Shown here one piece after another: positions 9,895 through 22,237 of a stretch of DNA of 64,000 nt (the stretch's first letter is position 1; each line of letters begins with the position of its first letter). The notes under the pieces were generated by a model. The model saw only the letters and a program-made list of their open reading frames with translations. It did not search any database and was not told the origin of the DNA. The stretch is from Ehretia macrophylla (taxonomy: Eukaryota; Streptophyta; Magnoliopsida; Boraginales; Ehretiaceae), in assembly GCA_037974665.1 (NCBI GenBank), contig CM075775.1, positions 41,814,152 to 41,878,151 on the forward strand, in the 5' to 3' direction. A program made the position numbers and the translations under genes.

Positions 9895-10531
9895 CCACGT
9901 GCTTTTGTGCTTTTCCTGAAAGTGGTTGCTATGTGGATGTTTTGTTTGATTGCAAACTGTTCATTTTGTTGATGTAAATGACCCCGTTGTAATTTGGGTC
10001 TAATTTTGAATTGTACTATCTGTAACTGGACAAACTCTTTATTTGGTTATTTGTTTTCATTATCTTGAATAGTAGTTATCCTAGGCGTTTAAACCACTAG
10101 GTGATTAATCCACTAAGTTAACTCTATCTAATTTCACTTAGGTGCTTACCCATAAGCTAAAGAATAATAGGTACTTGCATAATAGGAAATTGACAAATAA
10201 ATGGAACATAGTTACCTTGATAGGCTTGTTAATCAAATGAGACTATTGAGTTAGATCAATAGGCATATCGGTTGATAATAAAATAGGGATCTTAGTTGGA
10301 ATCAAATCAATGATTTAAGTTTTGAGGCGTTTAGAAAATTAGGTCAAACCAAAGGTCTTAAAAGCAGCAGTTATGTTGCCGGTTTTTCGAAAAAAATCTT
10401 TTGGAGTTCTAGGCTAACGAATAAGCATTAATCATAGTCAAATGGTTAGGGACGTAAAATAACAATGATGGTTTAGGTCATACCCTAGTCTAGCCTATAT
10501 AGGTCGAGTTAGGGCGTGACACCTTATTAAA

Positions 10532-10543
10532 TGGTATTAGAGC
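10532..10543 (+). other. Primer binding site of the LARD-like element
   Basis: TGGTATTAGAGC matches the tRNA-iMet-type TGGTATCAGAGC with one C-to-T change, ten bases after the LTR end. The decay suggests the element is not young. Confidence 0.85.
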
Positions 10544-13167
10544 TTAGTTTACTAACTAGGCATTAGTCGGGTTCAACTCTCAGACCATGGGTAGAAGCCA
10601 TAAGGTAATTATGATGGCTTGTTTATATGTGTTAATGTGTGCTAATGTGCCTTAATTGCTTTAAGCATTGAATAATATGTATTATGTGTCATGCACACCA
10701 ACACGTTAGTGCCCTCAATAATGCATGCATGCTTTTATACTCCTTCCTTGATACATGTGCATGTCATATGACCATGACTGACCGTTTATATACATAGATA
10801 GTTAGGATTAGGACTTTCAGGGAGTTGAATTTATGCAGGAAGGACGAAAAGGCTCGGTTAGAGATTTCTCGCATCTTCACAGGTACTCGATGTATCGTAT
10901 GTATTATTGGATATGCATATATAAAATGCATAGCACATGTATAATTGTTGAGTTAAAGTTATCTCCTTATCTTTGAAATGCCAATACCTGTGATTAAGTT
11001 ATCAATTTTATAGCTATGATGTTCTTGATTCTGTTAAACCGTTCTTCTATTTGTGGTTCAAGTATAAAGGTTAATGACATACAACCTTACTTAAGACATA
11101 AGAGGACACTGTTGGACATATGGAGTAGTATATATATATTCATATGCTTATAATGGAAGTTTGACTTCGGGGTTGCTTTTGAATCAAATCCTTATATCTT
11201 AAATTGGTGTAATAGACTGTTTATATGATTGAATCCTTACTTGATTGGAATTGAACATTGCTGATTCCAACATGGTGTTTACTAGCAAGTTTCAAGTCCA
11301 CTAAATGGTAAGATCATGACATAGAAATTAAGAGATGAATTCGTGGAAGTTGATGATAGTTACTTTTAGGGGTTAGATTATTAAGACATAGATATTGTAT
11401 TTAAGTAACTTAACAATGGATAACCTCAAGACATGTAGGCAACTCTGGAGACTGTGTTTAACAAGGTTGATGATTCTTTAGTATAACAAGATATTGAGAT
11501 GTTGGAATCGAGGAATTCGTGTAGCTAGGACTTATGTTTGGAAGACTACACCTAAAATGTTAGGTCAAATAGAAGTGAAAGGTATTGGATTATGCATTAG
11601 ATGGCTAACGTTGCTAAGGTCCTAAGTTGGATATTGGTGATATCAAGAATCATGGTATTAATTTGGTGCCCCTCGGATTTAGTTGTAATTATGCAAAGTA
11701 GGTCATTCTATACACTCGTTGTTTGGATACCATAGAGGATGTTAGGAAGCATATATCCCTAAGTAATACCGATGAACCTAGTATATAAACCATGGAAATA
11801 AGATTAAAGCATCTGGCTACAAGTGGAGTCGTTAGGGTATGATTAGTAATCCTAAATAGCTAATAGTGAGTATGCATGATGATTCATTGTAAACCCTAGG
11901 ACCTAAGGTCAATGAGTCTTGATGCTCTTAGCTAGTTGAACATGTAAATGAGGAGAGTAAGATTTCATATAGTTAAGATGGAGATGAATTAGAGTCATGA
12001 TGACCCAAGAGACTATTGTTAGACAATCGTATTTATGTGCACCGTTTCACGTCTAAAAACTAGTTGTTGGTAGACTTCGAATCGTGGTCGTTGAATAAAG
12101 GATGGATCTTGTAGTGATAGTTAAATGAGTGATTGATTACTTTTGAAGTTCTATTAGATTATATTGAAGGATGCCTCGTGGTCATAATTCTTTGATACAA
12201 CCTTGAAGTTATTTTGTGTAACAAGCTACATGGATTAGTATGGTAAGTATTTTATGAGCTAGATCATTTTGGTACCCATTTATAGTCCTAAGATTGTTGT
12301 TGTATGGCCGATAACCTAGTGGAACATTGATATCACTTACATGGCTATAGCCCTAACTTAGTAACACTAATGTTGAAGATATATTGGCAGGCATTAAGAG
12401 TTCAAAGGAATGACTAGGTCGCTAAGTAACTAGGCCCATTGTCCTCTTAATTATGACGTAACCTTGGATTGAGGTGAGTGGAATTTATTTGAGGTTGAAA
12501 CTATTCGCCGTAGGAGTCTTGGTTAAGATTAAAAGAAATTCTAAAGGCTCGTGACTTGAAGATAGAGATTTGAATAAGGAAATAAGCAGTGGATCACAAG
12601 CTGATGAAATTTACTTGTAAAAGTTGAACTAGTACAACATGATTATTTTACCCATGTAATTTCAATGGCAATTTGTTGGTGGTACTTAATAAACCTTCGA
12701 GTTTGAGTTTAACGAATCTCAACAGTCTTTCTCCTTGATTATGAGCATGAAGGTTAACGAAGCTGGGAAAGGATGTTAGTAAATAGGAGCCTGTAACTGG
12801 GAGACTAGTCATTAGAAGATTTGCTAATCTAATGTACCTACGAGATAAAGACTATGATACTATCGATAGATGGAGTTATAGTTATATTGTTAGAATACCG
12901 ACGCAGCTTTGATGACTATGTTTGGAGATTCTAATTCATGAACTCGACCTTAAGACCAATTGGAGAAAATAGAGTTGTTCAAAGGAACGAACTGTAAATG
13001 TAGGGGTCACACCGAAATAAAAGATTGGAGAAACGTAGGAAGCGAATTGGTTGTGGTAAGAGAGATCACATAACACGGGACGAACCAGAGTGGGAAAAAT
13101 AACAAAGGTCAGAATCCATCTAAATGACCTCGACAAGTAAGAATGAATTTCGAGACGAAATTCTTTT

Positions 13168-13180
13168 AAGGAGGGGAGGA
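13168..13180 (+). other. Polypurine tract
   Basis: AAGGAGGGGAGGA lies directly before the TGTGAGG start of the 3' LTR, where plus-strand DNA synthesis would be primed. Confidence 0.85.
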
Positions 13181-16044
13181 TGTGAGGCCTGACCCCGAAT
13201 AACGTGTCTTACCTCAATTTGCATGCCATAGGCCCAGAATTATATGACTGACTTTGGATTACGTGCCCTGACCTCAATGTACATACGTTACCTCGTTTTG
13301 TGTGCCCTAACCTTGAACTGCGTACCTTAACCTAGATATAGAGTCGTGCCTTGAATTATGTGCCTTCCATGGGTTCGCGTGCATTCACCTAGGATTGTGT
13401 ACATTTATATAGGAATCTGTACATTTACCTAGAAGTGCGTGCCTTACCTTGTAGTGCCTGCCCTAGACCTAAGAATGCGTGTCTACACGTTAATCAATAA
13501 AGATTCCTGCACAAAACACATGACAATAAAATAATTTTACACAACCCACTAACCATTATTAAATTCCCAATTCAAATCTCTACAAAATCCACTAACACCT
13601 AAATATTATATTTTAAACTCACTACAAGACAAAATCTCACAAACCTCTAAACATATCCTATATTCTATTCTACCTAAAATCCCTAAATACCCAACATTCT
13701 CCTACACACATGCTAAACCCTAAGCACTTTCCTATTATCTAAACATTCCTATGACAAGTTCAAGACACAATGCAACCTAGGATAGACAAATGCATGACAA
13801 ATACAAGACACAATGCAACCTATGATAGACAAATGCATGACAATACAAAAAAATAATAAAAACCTCACCCAAACCCTTCCCTTTCTCGACCTACACACCA
13901 CACCCACTCCTCACAATTCAAAAAAAATGCAAAAGATTACACAAATTCAGAATTTGAAAAGCTCAAGGCCGACACACACACTTAAAAGATCTTCAAAGCA
14001 TCAATTTTCTCTCAAACTCTCTCCTTCTCTCTCATCTTCGGCCATAGCATACTCTTGAGTTCCCAAGACTTCTAACAAGCTCTCAAGGACTCTCAAGACC
14101 ACTCCAAGCTCGGCCATAGCAAGCGACATAGCAAGAATCTCTCACAAAGCTCAAAAACCTCTCATTTTCGGCCATAGGTAAGTTTTGATGGTTTTTTTCC
14201 TTGTCTTTTGGTTTCACACACATGCACATCTCCTACACAAGCTAACTAAGCTAGGATTTAAGGAAAGTCAAGGCACCACTCGGCCAAAGCAAAGAAAGAG
14301 GACCTTTTATGTGTTTCCAAGTGCATTCTAGCATTTTCAGCCAACAACTTGCTAAGGTGAGGGTTAAACTCTTTTAAAAGCTTTCAAAACTCACATGCAT
14401 GCTCTCATATGGATGTAGTTACCTTTGTAGTTCATGTATATATGTTTATATGAGCCTATCCATTCATGCATGGCTTGATAATGGCTAGAAACTTGAAGAT
14501 ATATAAACACATTTTTCTGGCAGATTACTGACCTTGTGGAACGAAGTGCTTTTGGCTTAGTAAACGTTGATAAAAATGCATGAACATTGATTGGTCACTA
14601 TATTTGTTAGTTCTGAACATAGTTTATAGAAATAGGCCAAGGCCAATTTTGACTCTAAGACCTCCAAAATAGTCAAATATCGTGATGTGTCTAAATTTGG
14701 AAAACTTGGAAATATGAAGTAGGGTTCTGGCAGCTTTCCGACCTTGTAGAACGAAATAGTTTTGACCTAGTAAACGATGTTAAAAATGCATAAAAATTAG
14801 AAGGTCAGTATATTTGCTAGTATAAAGGCCTCAAAAATGGCAAATATCGAGATATGTATGAATTTGGACAATTTTGCGTAGTCTCACGGTTTTGGTCATA
14901 ACTCCTATGTCCGAACTCCAAATACAGCGAGGTTTGTTCCTAGATTTAAAGAACTCATTAAGAGTAAATTTGAATTTTATTTCACTGAATTTGGAGGATA
15001 TTTACTTGGCTAAATGAATGGGGAAAAACAGACCATTGCAGTAAGGTTTTTGGCTCGGTAATATGCTTTGAATCATGTTGTAACTTTACTTGTGGTATTG
15101 AATGCTTGGAATTTTGGAAATTAGAAGTTGTGTGGGCTGTTTTGGTTGGTTGAGGTTGCTTAATTGATTGATGCATGACTTGGGTTTAATTATATAACGA
15201 ATTGTTGCTTAATCACATGTATAAGCACGAAATTGAGGCCCTATTGCTTATGAATACTTGCTAAGTGATGATCCTATGGCTAAATTTGTTCAATTGAGTG
15301 GTTAGTAGGCTGCCCAATAATTTCTATGTATGCTTGAAATGGTTTAAGTGTTTCTTGTGGTGATTAGCAAATAAAATCAACACCCGAGCACGGCCTTGTA
15401 AGCCCTAATGGCCCGTAGACTCCCAAGTCATAAACCAATCTTGTGTGATCATAATTGATGTTGAGGATTCTTAATAAGATGCCCGGAATTGTCTTTATAA
15501 GCTCTAAACATGATCCCTGATGGTTGCATGTTGATAAGTGAACTATTCTTGCACCCGATTTTGTGTAAGAGTCGTAGCATGCTTATATGATCTCAACACT
15601 TGATATGTGAACTAAAATGAGCTATATGACTTGTTTTATATGGTGTTACTTGGCTGTTCGTTAAATGTTCACATGCTTCTAGGTGTTGTACAAAGTGAAT
15701 TTACATGTCAAAGCATGCCTCGTATGTTTACTTGTCGATATATGATCTTATACTTGCTCGAAGGCAACCTACTTTGTTGACCTCCTAATGTGAATTGTTA
15801 AAAGACATTTAATGGCTTATTTTGAACATGATTACTTGGCTGCCCATGAAAGTTTAATTGCTTTCAAATTTATATATGAAATGATTATATTTTCTTACAA
15901 TGCCTTATATGCCAATATGTTAAAATGTGATTATAAACTTGCTCGGAGGCAACCTACTTTGTTGACCTCCTAATGTGAAATGTTAAATGGCATAAATGTG
16001 CATTGCATACAAAGTTGCTACCTTTCATTCTGGCGTGGTTGCGT

Positions 16045-16180
16045 TCGCGTCACTACGGGCGGCATCGGGCTTGCCGACGTATTGGCATGACTACTATGGT
16101 CCAATTCCCTCTCTCGCTTGGGGCCTAGACTTCCTCGGAGAGTTGGGTCGTAGGATTTCGGGGTATATCCGGAGTACACC
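16045..16180 (+). other. Conserved LTR core, LARD 3' copy
   Basis: Contains CGGGCGGCATCGGGCTTGCC, CTCGCTTGGG, TTGGGTCGTAGGATTTCGGG and ATCCGGAGTACACCC. Its GGGTCGTAGGATTTC is closer to the minus-strand family (GGGTCGTAGAATTTC) than the 5' copy is, suggesting C-to-T decay in the 5' copy. Confidence 0.6.
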
Positions 16181-16510
16181 CATTTGGAGTGATAAGTGAA
16201 TGATGTAAGCCTGCCACAATAACTATTTTCGGAAATGATCTTGAGAGAAAATGCTCACCGACTGATCTTGAGAGCGAAAGCTCACCGTATCTTTTTTACT
16301 ATGTGTTTAAGTACTCTCGCTTGGTTCCTAGAGGACCTCGGGGAGGAAAGACGGGTAAATGTGTTACTTTATATTTATGTATTGCTATGAACTTATTTTA
16401 TTTTACATGTTTTCAAAGGAGTTTTCACAAGTTAACCGGAAAAGGATTTTCAAAACCTTGTCATTTGTTCCCTTCTCGCTGAGTTCATAAGGACTCACCC
16501 TCTTTTTGTC

Positions 16511-16576
16511 ACAGATGAAGCAGATTTGGAATAGGTACCCGAGGAGAATGTGCTTGTTGATGATTCATTGGAGTGA
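16511..16576 (+). other. Splice-acceptor-like site and relic mini-ORF in the 3' LTR
   Basis: CCCTCTTTTTGTCACAG is followed in frame (16520-16576) by ADLE, a stop and VPEENVLVDDSLE. Same arrangement as in the 5' LTR, including the internal TAG. Confidence 0.45.
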
Positions 16577-17203
16577 CGACGTGCTTTTGTGCTTTGCCTG
16601 AAAGTGGTTGCTATATGGATGTTGTGTTTGATTGCAAACTTTTCATTTTGTTGATGTAAATGACCAAGTTGTAATTTGGGTCTAATTTTGGATTGTACTA
16701 TCTATAACAGGACAAACTCTTTATTTGGTTATTTGTTTTCATTATCTTGAATAGTAGTTATTGAAGGCATTTAAACCACTAGGTGATTAATCCACTAAGT
16801 TAACTTTATCTAATTTCACTTAGGTGCTCACCCGTAAGCTAAAGGATAATAGGTACTTGCACAATAGGAAATTGACAAATAAATGGAACATAGTTACCTT
16901 GAGAGGTTTGTTAATCAAATGAGAGTTTCGAGTTAGATCAATAGGCATATCGGTTGATGATAAAATAGGGATCTTAGTTGGATTCGAATCAATGATTTAA
17001 GTTTTGAGGCGTTTAGAAAATTAGGTCAAACCAAAAGTCTTAAAAATAGCCATTATGCTGCCGGTTTTCGGAAAAAAATCTTCTGGAGTTGTAGGCTAAC
17101 GAATAAGCATTAATCATAGTCAAATGGTTAGCGACGTAAAATAACAATGATGATTTAGGTCATACCCTAGTCTAGCCTCTATAGGTCGGGTTGGGGAGTG
17201 ACA

Positions 17204-17208
17204 CGTGA
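17204..17208 (+). repeat. Target-site duplication, right copy (LARD-like element)
   Basis: CGTGA, paired with CGCGA at 6446-6450. Array sequence resumes with AAAAAGACGAGAACCC. Confidence 0.75.
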
Positions 17209-17397
17209 AAAAGACGAGAACCCAACTGGGGAAAATTGGAGGGCTCTACAATGAGTCAATATCACATCTTGCAGTGATGTTGCGTTGTTGAAGCAGATGG
17301 GCTGTCGATAAGCCTAATGGGCCTTTTGAATGGTTCATCTCCCTTGGCTGGGATTGTGAATTGTCAACACATAAGGGCTTTACACCATCAATATGAC

Positions 17398-17505
17398 AGG
17401 TGCGATCATACTAGCACTAATGCACCGGATCCCATCAGAACTCTGAAGTTAAGCGTTCTTGTACTAGGATGGGTGACTGCCTGGGAAGTCCTCGTGTTGC
17501 ACCCC
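17398..17505 (+). pseudogene. 5S-5, internal 11-nt deletion
   Basis: This copy is 108 nt long because consensus positions 64-74 (GGGCGAGAGTA) are missing. That removes the middle of the internal control region. Six substitutions besides. Almost certainly inactive. Confidence 0.92.
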
Positions 17506-18064
17506 ATTTTTCCTTTTTTTTACCCCGTTTAGCCTTGCCAAGATGCTTTATCCATCACATTTATATTCTCGAGCCCACAACTTCTTGGGCAAGACAACTT
17601 CGCTTCGCATAGAGGCTGGGCCCACAAACCGGGGATGTGGGGCTTGTGACTAGGTCTCCGTCGATCTGGTGCCTATAACTTTTGATCCGTAAGTAGTTAT
17701 ACGGCGCACAACATACCGTTGGAAAGCCCTTCAGGGGTTCTTCGACGGGAGCAACAAGCCTGCTTTGCCGCGCCTTTTTTTGGTAACCAAAATCGAACAT
17801 TTTAATCAGTTTCGGGTCACTTTTCTTCTTTTTATGCTGTTTTTTAGGCCCGGGTCGTTCGTCGTGAGCCGCAAAAAGGATGAGAACACAACTCGCAGAA
17901 CATTGGAGGGCTCTACAACGGGTCAATATCACGTCTTGCGGTGATGCTGCATTGTTGAAGTAGATGGGCTATCGATAAGCCCAATGGGCCTTTTGAATGG
18001 TTCGTCTCTCTTGGCTGGGATTGTGAATTGTCAACACATAAGGGTTTTGCACCATGAACATGAC

Positions 18065-18183
18065 GGGTGTAATCATACCATTACTAATGCACCAGATTGC
18101 TTCAGAACTCCGAAGTTAAGCATGCTTGGGCGAGAGTAATACTAAGATGGGTGACCCCTTGGGAAGTCCTCGTGTTACACCCC
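18065..18183 (+). rRNA. 5S-6, strongly diverged 5S rRNA copy
   Basis: Full length, 13 differences, including G17T, C34T, C35G, A37T and G75A. Probably a pseudogene. Confidence 0.88.
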
Positions 18184-18744
18184 CATTTTCCTTTTTTTTG
18201 CCTCTTTTTGCCTTGCCAAGATGCTTTATCCATCACATTTATATTCTCGGGTCCCACGGCATCTTGGGCAAGACAACTTTGCTTCGCGTCGAGGCTGGGT
18301 CCGCAAACCAAGGACGTTGGGCCTGTGACCAGGTCTCCGTCGCTCTGGTGCCTATAACTTTTGATCCGTAAGGAGTTATGCGGCGCACATTATATCGTTG
18401 GAAAACTCTCCGGGAGCTCGTCGACAAGAGTAGAAAGCCTGCTCAGCTGCGCCTTTTCTTGGTAATCCAAATCGAACATTTTTATCAGTTTTGGGCCACG
18501 TTTCTTGTTTTTGAGCTATTTTTTAGGCTCGGGTTCATTCGTCGTGAGCTGCGATAAGGACGAGAACCCAACTCGTGGAACATTAGAGGGCTCTACAACG
18601 TGTCGATATCACATCTTGCAGTGATGCTGCGTTGTTGAAGCAGATGGGATGTCAATAAGCCCAATAGGCCTTTTGAATGGTTCGTCTTTCTTGGCTGGGA
18701 CTGTGAACCGTCAACACATAAGGGCTTTGCACCATCAACAAGAC

Positions 18745-18863
18745 GGGTGCGATCATACCCGCACTAATGCACCGGATCCCATCAGAACTCTGAAGTTTAG
18801 CGTGCTTGGGCGAGAGTAGTAGTAGGATGGGTGACCCCATGGGAAGTCCTCGTGTTGCACCCC
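18745..18863 (+). rRNA. 5S-7, one of the two best-preserved 5S copies
   Basis: Full length with only 5 differences (A16C, C47T, A54T, C78G, C95A). A54T and C78G are in the internal control region. With 5S-13 it is the closest to consensus in the window. Confidence 0.93.
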
Positions 18864-19421
18864 CCTTTTCCTTTTTTTTGCCCCGTTTAGCCTTGCCAAG
18901 ATGCTTTATCCATCACATTTATATTCTCGAGTCCCACGGCATCTTGGGCAAGACAACTTCGCTCGCATAGTGGCTGGGCCCACAAACCGAGGACGTGGGG
19001 CCTGTGACCAGGTCTCCGTCACTCCGGTGCCCATAACTTTTGATCCGTAAGGAGTAATGCGGAGCACAACATATTGTTGAAAAGTTCTCTGGAAGCTCTA
19101 CGACGGGAACAAAAGCCTGCATGGCGGCGCCTTTTTTCGAAACCCAAAATCGAACGTTTTCATCAGTTTTGGGCCACTTTTCTTCATTTTGCGCTATTTT
19201 TTAGGCCCGTATCGTTTGTCGTGAGCCGCGAAAAGGACTAGAACCCAACTTGCGAAAGATTGGAGGGCTCTACAACGCGTCGACAACATGACTTGCAGAG
19301 ATGCTGCATTGTTGAAGCAGATGGTCGGTCGATAAGCCAAATGGGCCTTTTGAATGGTTCGTCTCTCTGGGCTGGGACTATGAACCGTCAACACATAAGG
19401 TCTTTGTACCATCAACAAGTC

Positions 19422-19540
19422 GGGTGTGATCATACCAGCACTAATGCACCGGATCCCATCGGAACTCCGAAGTTAAGCGTGCTTGGGCAAGATTAGTACT
19501 AAGGTGGGTGACCCCCTTGGAAGTCCTCGTGTTGCACCCC
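19422..19540 (+). rRNA. 5S-8, diverged 5S rRNA copy
   Basis: Full length, 7 differences (C6T, A40G, G68A, G72T, G81A, A83G, G97T). Its spacer matches that after 5S-33, 19.35 kb away. Confidence 0.92.
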
Positions 19541-20100
19541 CCCCTTTTTTTTTTTTGCCCTGTTTAGCATTGCCAAGATCCTTAATCCATCACATTTATA
19601 TTCTCGAGTCCCACAGCATCTTGGGAGAGACAACTTCGCTTCGTGTAGAGGCTGGGCCTGTAAACCGAGGTCGTGGGGCTTGTGACCAGGTCTCTGTCGC
19701 TCCGGTACCCATAACTTTTGATCCGTAAAGAGCTATGCCGTACACAACATACTGTTAGAAGGCTCTCCGGGAGCTCTACGACGGGGGCGGCGAACCTGCT
19801 CTGCTGCGCCTTTTTAAGTTAACCAAAATTGAACGTTTTAATCTATTTCGGGCAACTTTTCTTCTTTTTGTGCTATTTTTTAGGCCCGAGTCGTTTGTCT
19901 TGAGCCGCAAAAAGGACAAGAAGCCAACTCGCAGAACATTGGAGGGCTCTACAACAAGTTGATATCACGTCTTGCGGTGATGCTGCATTGTTGAAGCAGA
20001 TGGGCTGTCGATAAGCCCAATGGGCCTTTTGAATGATTCGTCTCTCTTGGCTGGGACTGTGAACTGTCAACACATAAGGGCTTTGCACCATCATCACGAC

Positions 20101-20219
20101 GGGTGCGATCATACTAGTACTAATGCACCGGATCCCATCAGAACTACAAAGTTAAGCGTGCTTGGGCGATAGTAGTACTACGATGGGTGAACCCCTAGGA
20201 AGTCCTCGTGTTGTACCCC
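20101..20219 (+). rRNA. 5S-9, diverged 5S rRNA copy
   Basis: Full length, 9 differences. C46A, G48A, G70T, G81C, C91A, G97A and C114T are all shared with 5S-34, and both are preceded by an ACCATCATCAC tract. The two are copies of one ancestor. Confidence 0.92.
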
Positions 20220-20772
20220 CATTTTCATTTTTTTGCCACGTTTAGCCTTGCCAAGATGCATTATCCATCACATTTATATTCTCAAGTCCCACGCCATCTT
20301 GGGCAAGACAACTTCACTTCGCGTAGAGGCTGGGCCCGCAAACCAAGGACGTGCGGCCTGTGACCAGGTCTCCGTCGCTCCGGTGCCTATAACTTTTGAT
20401 CCGTAAGGAATTATGCAGTGCATAACATACCATTGGAAAGCTCTCATGGAGTTCTTCGACGGTAACAGCAAGCTTGCTCGGCTTCCCATTTTTTATGTAC
20501 CCAAAATTGAACGTTTTCATCAATTTCATTACACTTTTTTTGCGATGTTTTTTAGGGTCGTGTTGTTCATCGTGAGCCGTGAAAAGGACGAGAGCCCAAC
20601 TCACGGAACATTAGAGGGCTCTACAATATGTCGATATCACGTCTTGCGGTGATGCTACGTTGTTAAAGCAGGTGGGCAGTCGATAAGACCAATTGGCCTT
20701 TTGAATGGTTCGTCTCTCTTGGTTGGGACTGTGAACCATCACCACATAAGTGCTTTGCACCATCAACATGAC

Positions 20773-20891
20773 GGGTGTAATCATACCAGCACTAATGCAC
20801 CGGATCCTATCAGAACTATGAAGTTAAGCGTGCTTGGGCTAGAGTAGTACTAGGATGGGTGACCCCCTGGGAAGTCCTTGTGTTGCACCAT
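20773..20891 (+). rRNA. 5S-10, diverged 5S rRNA copy
   Basis: Full length, 9 differences; ends CACCAT. It pairs with 5S-13 (shared C46A and altered CACC end) in a three-unit duplication. Confidence 0.9.
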
Positions 20892-21450
20892 GCTTTTCAT
20901 TTTTTTTTGCCACGTTTAGCCTTGCCAAGATGCGTTATCCATCACATTTATATTCTCGAGTCCCACGGCATCTTCGGCATGACAACTTCCCTTCGCGTAG
21001 AGGCTGGGCCCGCAAACCGATAACGTGGGCTTGTGACCAAGTCTTTGTAGCTCCGGTGCCTATACCTTTGGATCCATAAGGAGTTATACGACGCACAGCA
21101 TACCGTTAGAAAGCCCTCTAGGAGCTCTTCGATGGGGGCAGCAAGATAGCTCAGCTGTACCTTTTTTCGGTACCCCAAATCAAACTTTTTCATCAGTTTC
21201 AGGCCATTTTTCTTCTTTTTGGCTATTTTTTAGGCCCGGGTCGTTCACCGTGAGCCTCGAAAAGGATGAGAACCCAACTCGCAAAACATTGGATGGTTGT
21301 ACAACTTGTCAATATCACGTCTTGCGGTGATGCTGCATTGTTGAAGCAGATGAGCTGTCGATAAGCCCAATAGGCCTTTTGAATGGTTTGTCTCTATTGG
21401 CTGGGACTGTGAACAGTCAACATATAAGGACTTTGCACCATCAACATGAA

Positions 21451-21569
21451 GGGTGCGATCATACCAGCACTAGTGCTCCTGATCCCATCAGAACTCCGAA
21501 TTTAAGCGTGCTTTGGCAAGAGTAGTACGAGGATGGGTGACCCCTTGGGAAGTCCTCGTGCTGCACCCC
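21451..21569 (+). rRNA. 5S-11, diverged 5S rRNA copy
   Basis: Full length, 9 differences (A23G, A27T, G30T, G51T, G64T, G68A, T79G, C95T, T111C). The unit corresponds to 5S-14. Confidence 0.9.
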
Positions 21570-22118
21570 ACTTTTCCTTTTTTTACCCCGTTTAGCCTTG
21601 CAAAGATACTTTATCCGTCACATTTATATTCTCGAGTCCCATGGCATCTTGGGCAAGTCAACTTCACTTCGCATAGAGGCTGGGTACGTAAACCGAGGAT
21701 GTGGGGCCTTTGACAGGTCTCCGTCGCTCCGGTGCACATAACTTTTGATCCGTAAGGAGTTATGCGGCGCACAGCATACCGTTTGAAAGCTCTCCAGGAG
21801 CTCTACGACAAGCTTGTTCAGCTGTGCCTTTTTTTAGTAACCAAAATTGAACGTTTTCATCAGTTTCGGGCTACTTTTCTTCTTTTTGTGCTATTTTTTA
21901 GGACCGAGTCATTCTTCATGAGCTGCAAAAAGGACGAGAACTCAACTCACAAAACATTGGAAGGCTCTACAATTCGTCATTATCACGTCTTGCGGTGATG
22001 CATCGTTGTTGAAAGAGATAGGCTGTCGATAAGCCCAATGGGCCTTTTGAATGGTTCATGTCTCTTGTTTGGGACAGTGAACCGTCTTCACATAAGGGCT
22101 TTGCACCATCAACATGAC

Positions 22119-22237
22119 GGGTGCGGCCATACCTACACTAATGCACCGGATCCTATCAGAACTCCGAAGTTAAGCGTGCTTGGGCGAGAGTAGTACTAGG
22201 ATGGGTGACCGCTTGGGTAGTTCTCGTGTTGTACCCT
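22119..22237 (+). rRNA. 5S-12, diverged 5S rRNA copy
   Basis: Full length, 11 differences. It shares C93G, C95T, C104T and C114T with 5S-15, its duplicate. Confidence 0.9.

Larger units (their letters stand above)
6451..10521 (+). mobile_element. 5' LTR of the LARD-like element (4,071 bp)
   Basis: Begins TGTGAGGCCCGACCC and ends GGGCGTGACA. In order it holds degenerate U3 repeats built on CGTGCC and TTACCT (6470-6760), an AT-rich stretch with a weak TATA-like TATTATATTTTAAA near 6866-6880, a 43-bp tandem duplication (7031-7115), a leader rich in CTCTC, splice-donor-like sites (7448, 7627), two internal duplications (7785-8190, 8950-9315), the conserved core (9361-9500) and a splice-acceptor-like site (9832) before a short relic frame. 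It is 48 bp longer than its partner; most of that is a 43-bp deletion in the 3' LTR near 14820. Confidence 0.9.
10522..13180 (+). mobile_element. Non-coding interior of the LARD-like element
   Basis: 2,659 bp between the LTRs, with stops in all frames and no long open frame. I find no gag zinc-knuckle, aspartic protease, reverse transcriptase or integrase motif. The last 200 bp, with GAATTTCGAGACGAAATTC, resemble the sequence just after the pol gene of plant Ty3/gypsy elements, so the interior may be a decayed or replaced pol 3' region. The rest is unrecognised AT-rich DNA. Confidence 0.8.
6451..17203 (+). mobile_element. Complete non-autonomous LTR retrotransposon, LARD-like
   Basis: A 10,753-bp element with LTRs at 6451-10521 and 13181-17203, a tRNA-iMet-type primer site, a polypurine tract and a 5-bp target duplication. 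Its 2.66-kb interior has no long open frame and no recognisable gag or pol motif. Very long LTRs with a non-coding interior define LARDs (large retrotransposon derivatives). The sequence before the polypurine tract, TTTCGAGACGAAATTC, is typical of the 3' end of plant Ty3/gypsy chromoviruses, so it was probably mobilised by an autonomous relative of that group. It sits in the spacer after 5S-4; array sequence resumes at 17204. Confidence 0.9.
13181..17203 (+). mobile_element. 3' LTR of the LARD-like element (4,023 bp)
   Basis: Begins TGTGAGGCCTGACCC and ends GGGGAGTGACA. It is collinear with the 5' LTR. Divergence is patchy: roughly one base in seven differs in the first 130 bp, yet 317 bp (13491-13807 against 6761-7077) are identical. 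A deletion of about 43 bp lies at 14820. It keeps the donor-like sites (14178, 14357), the core (16045-16180) and the acceptor-like site (16514). Confidence 0.9.

Noticed and set aside
10522-13180. Decayed gag or pol gene in the LARD interior
   Set aside because: No frame keeps more than short stretches open and no diagnostic motif could be read. Only the sequence beside the polypurine tract resembles a gypsy element.
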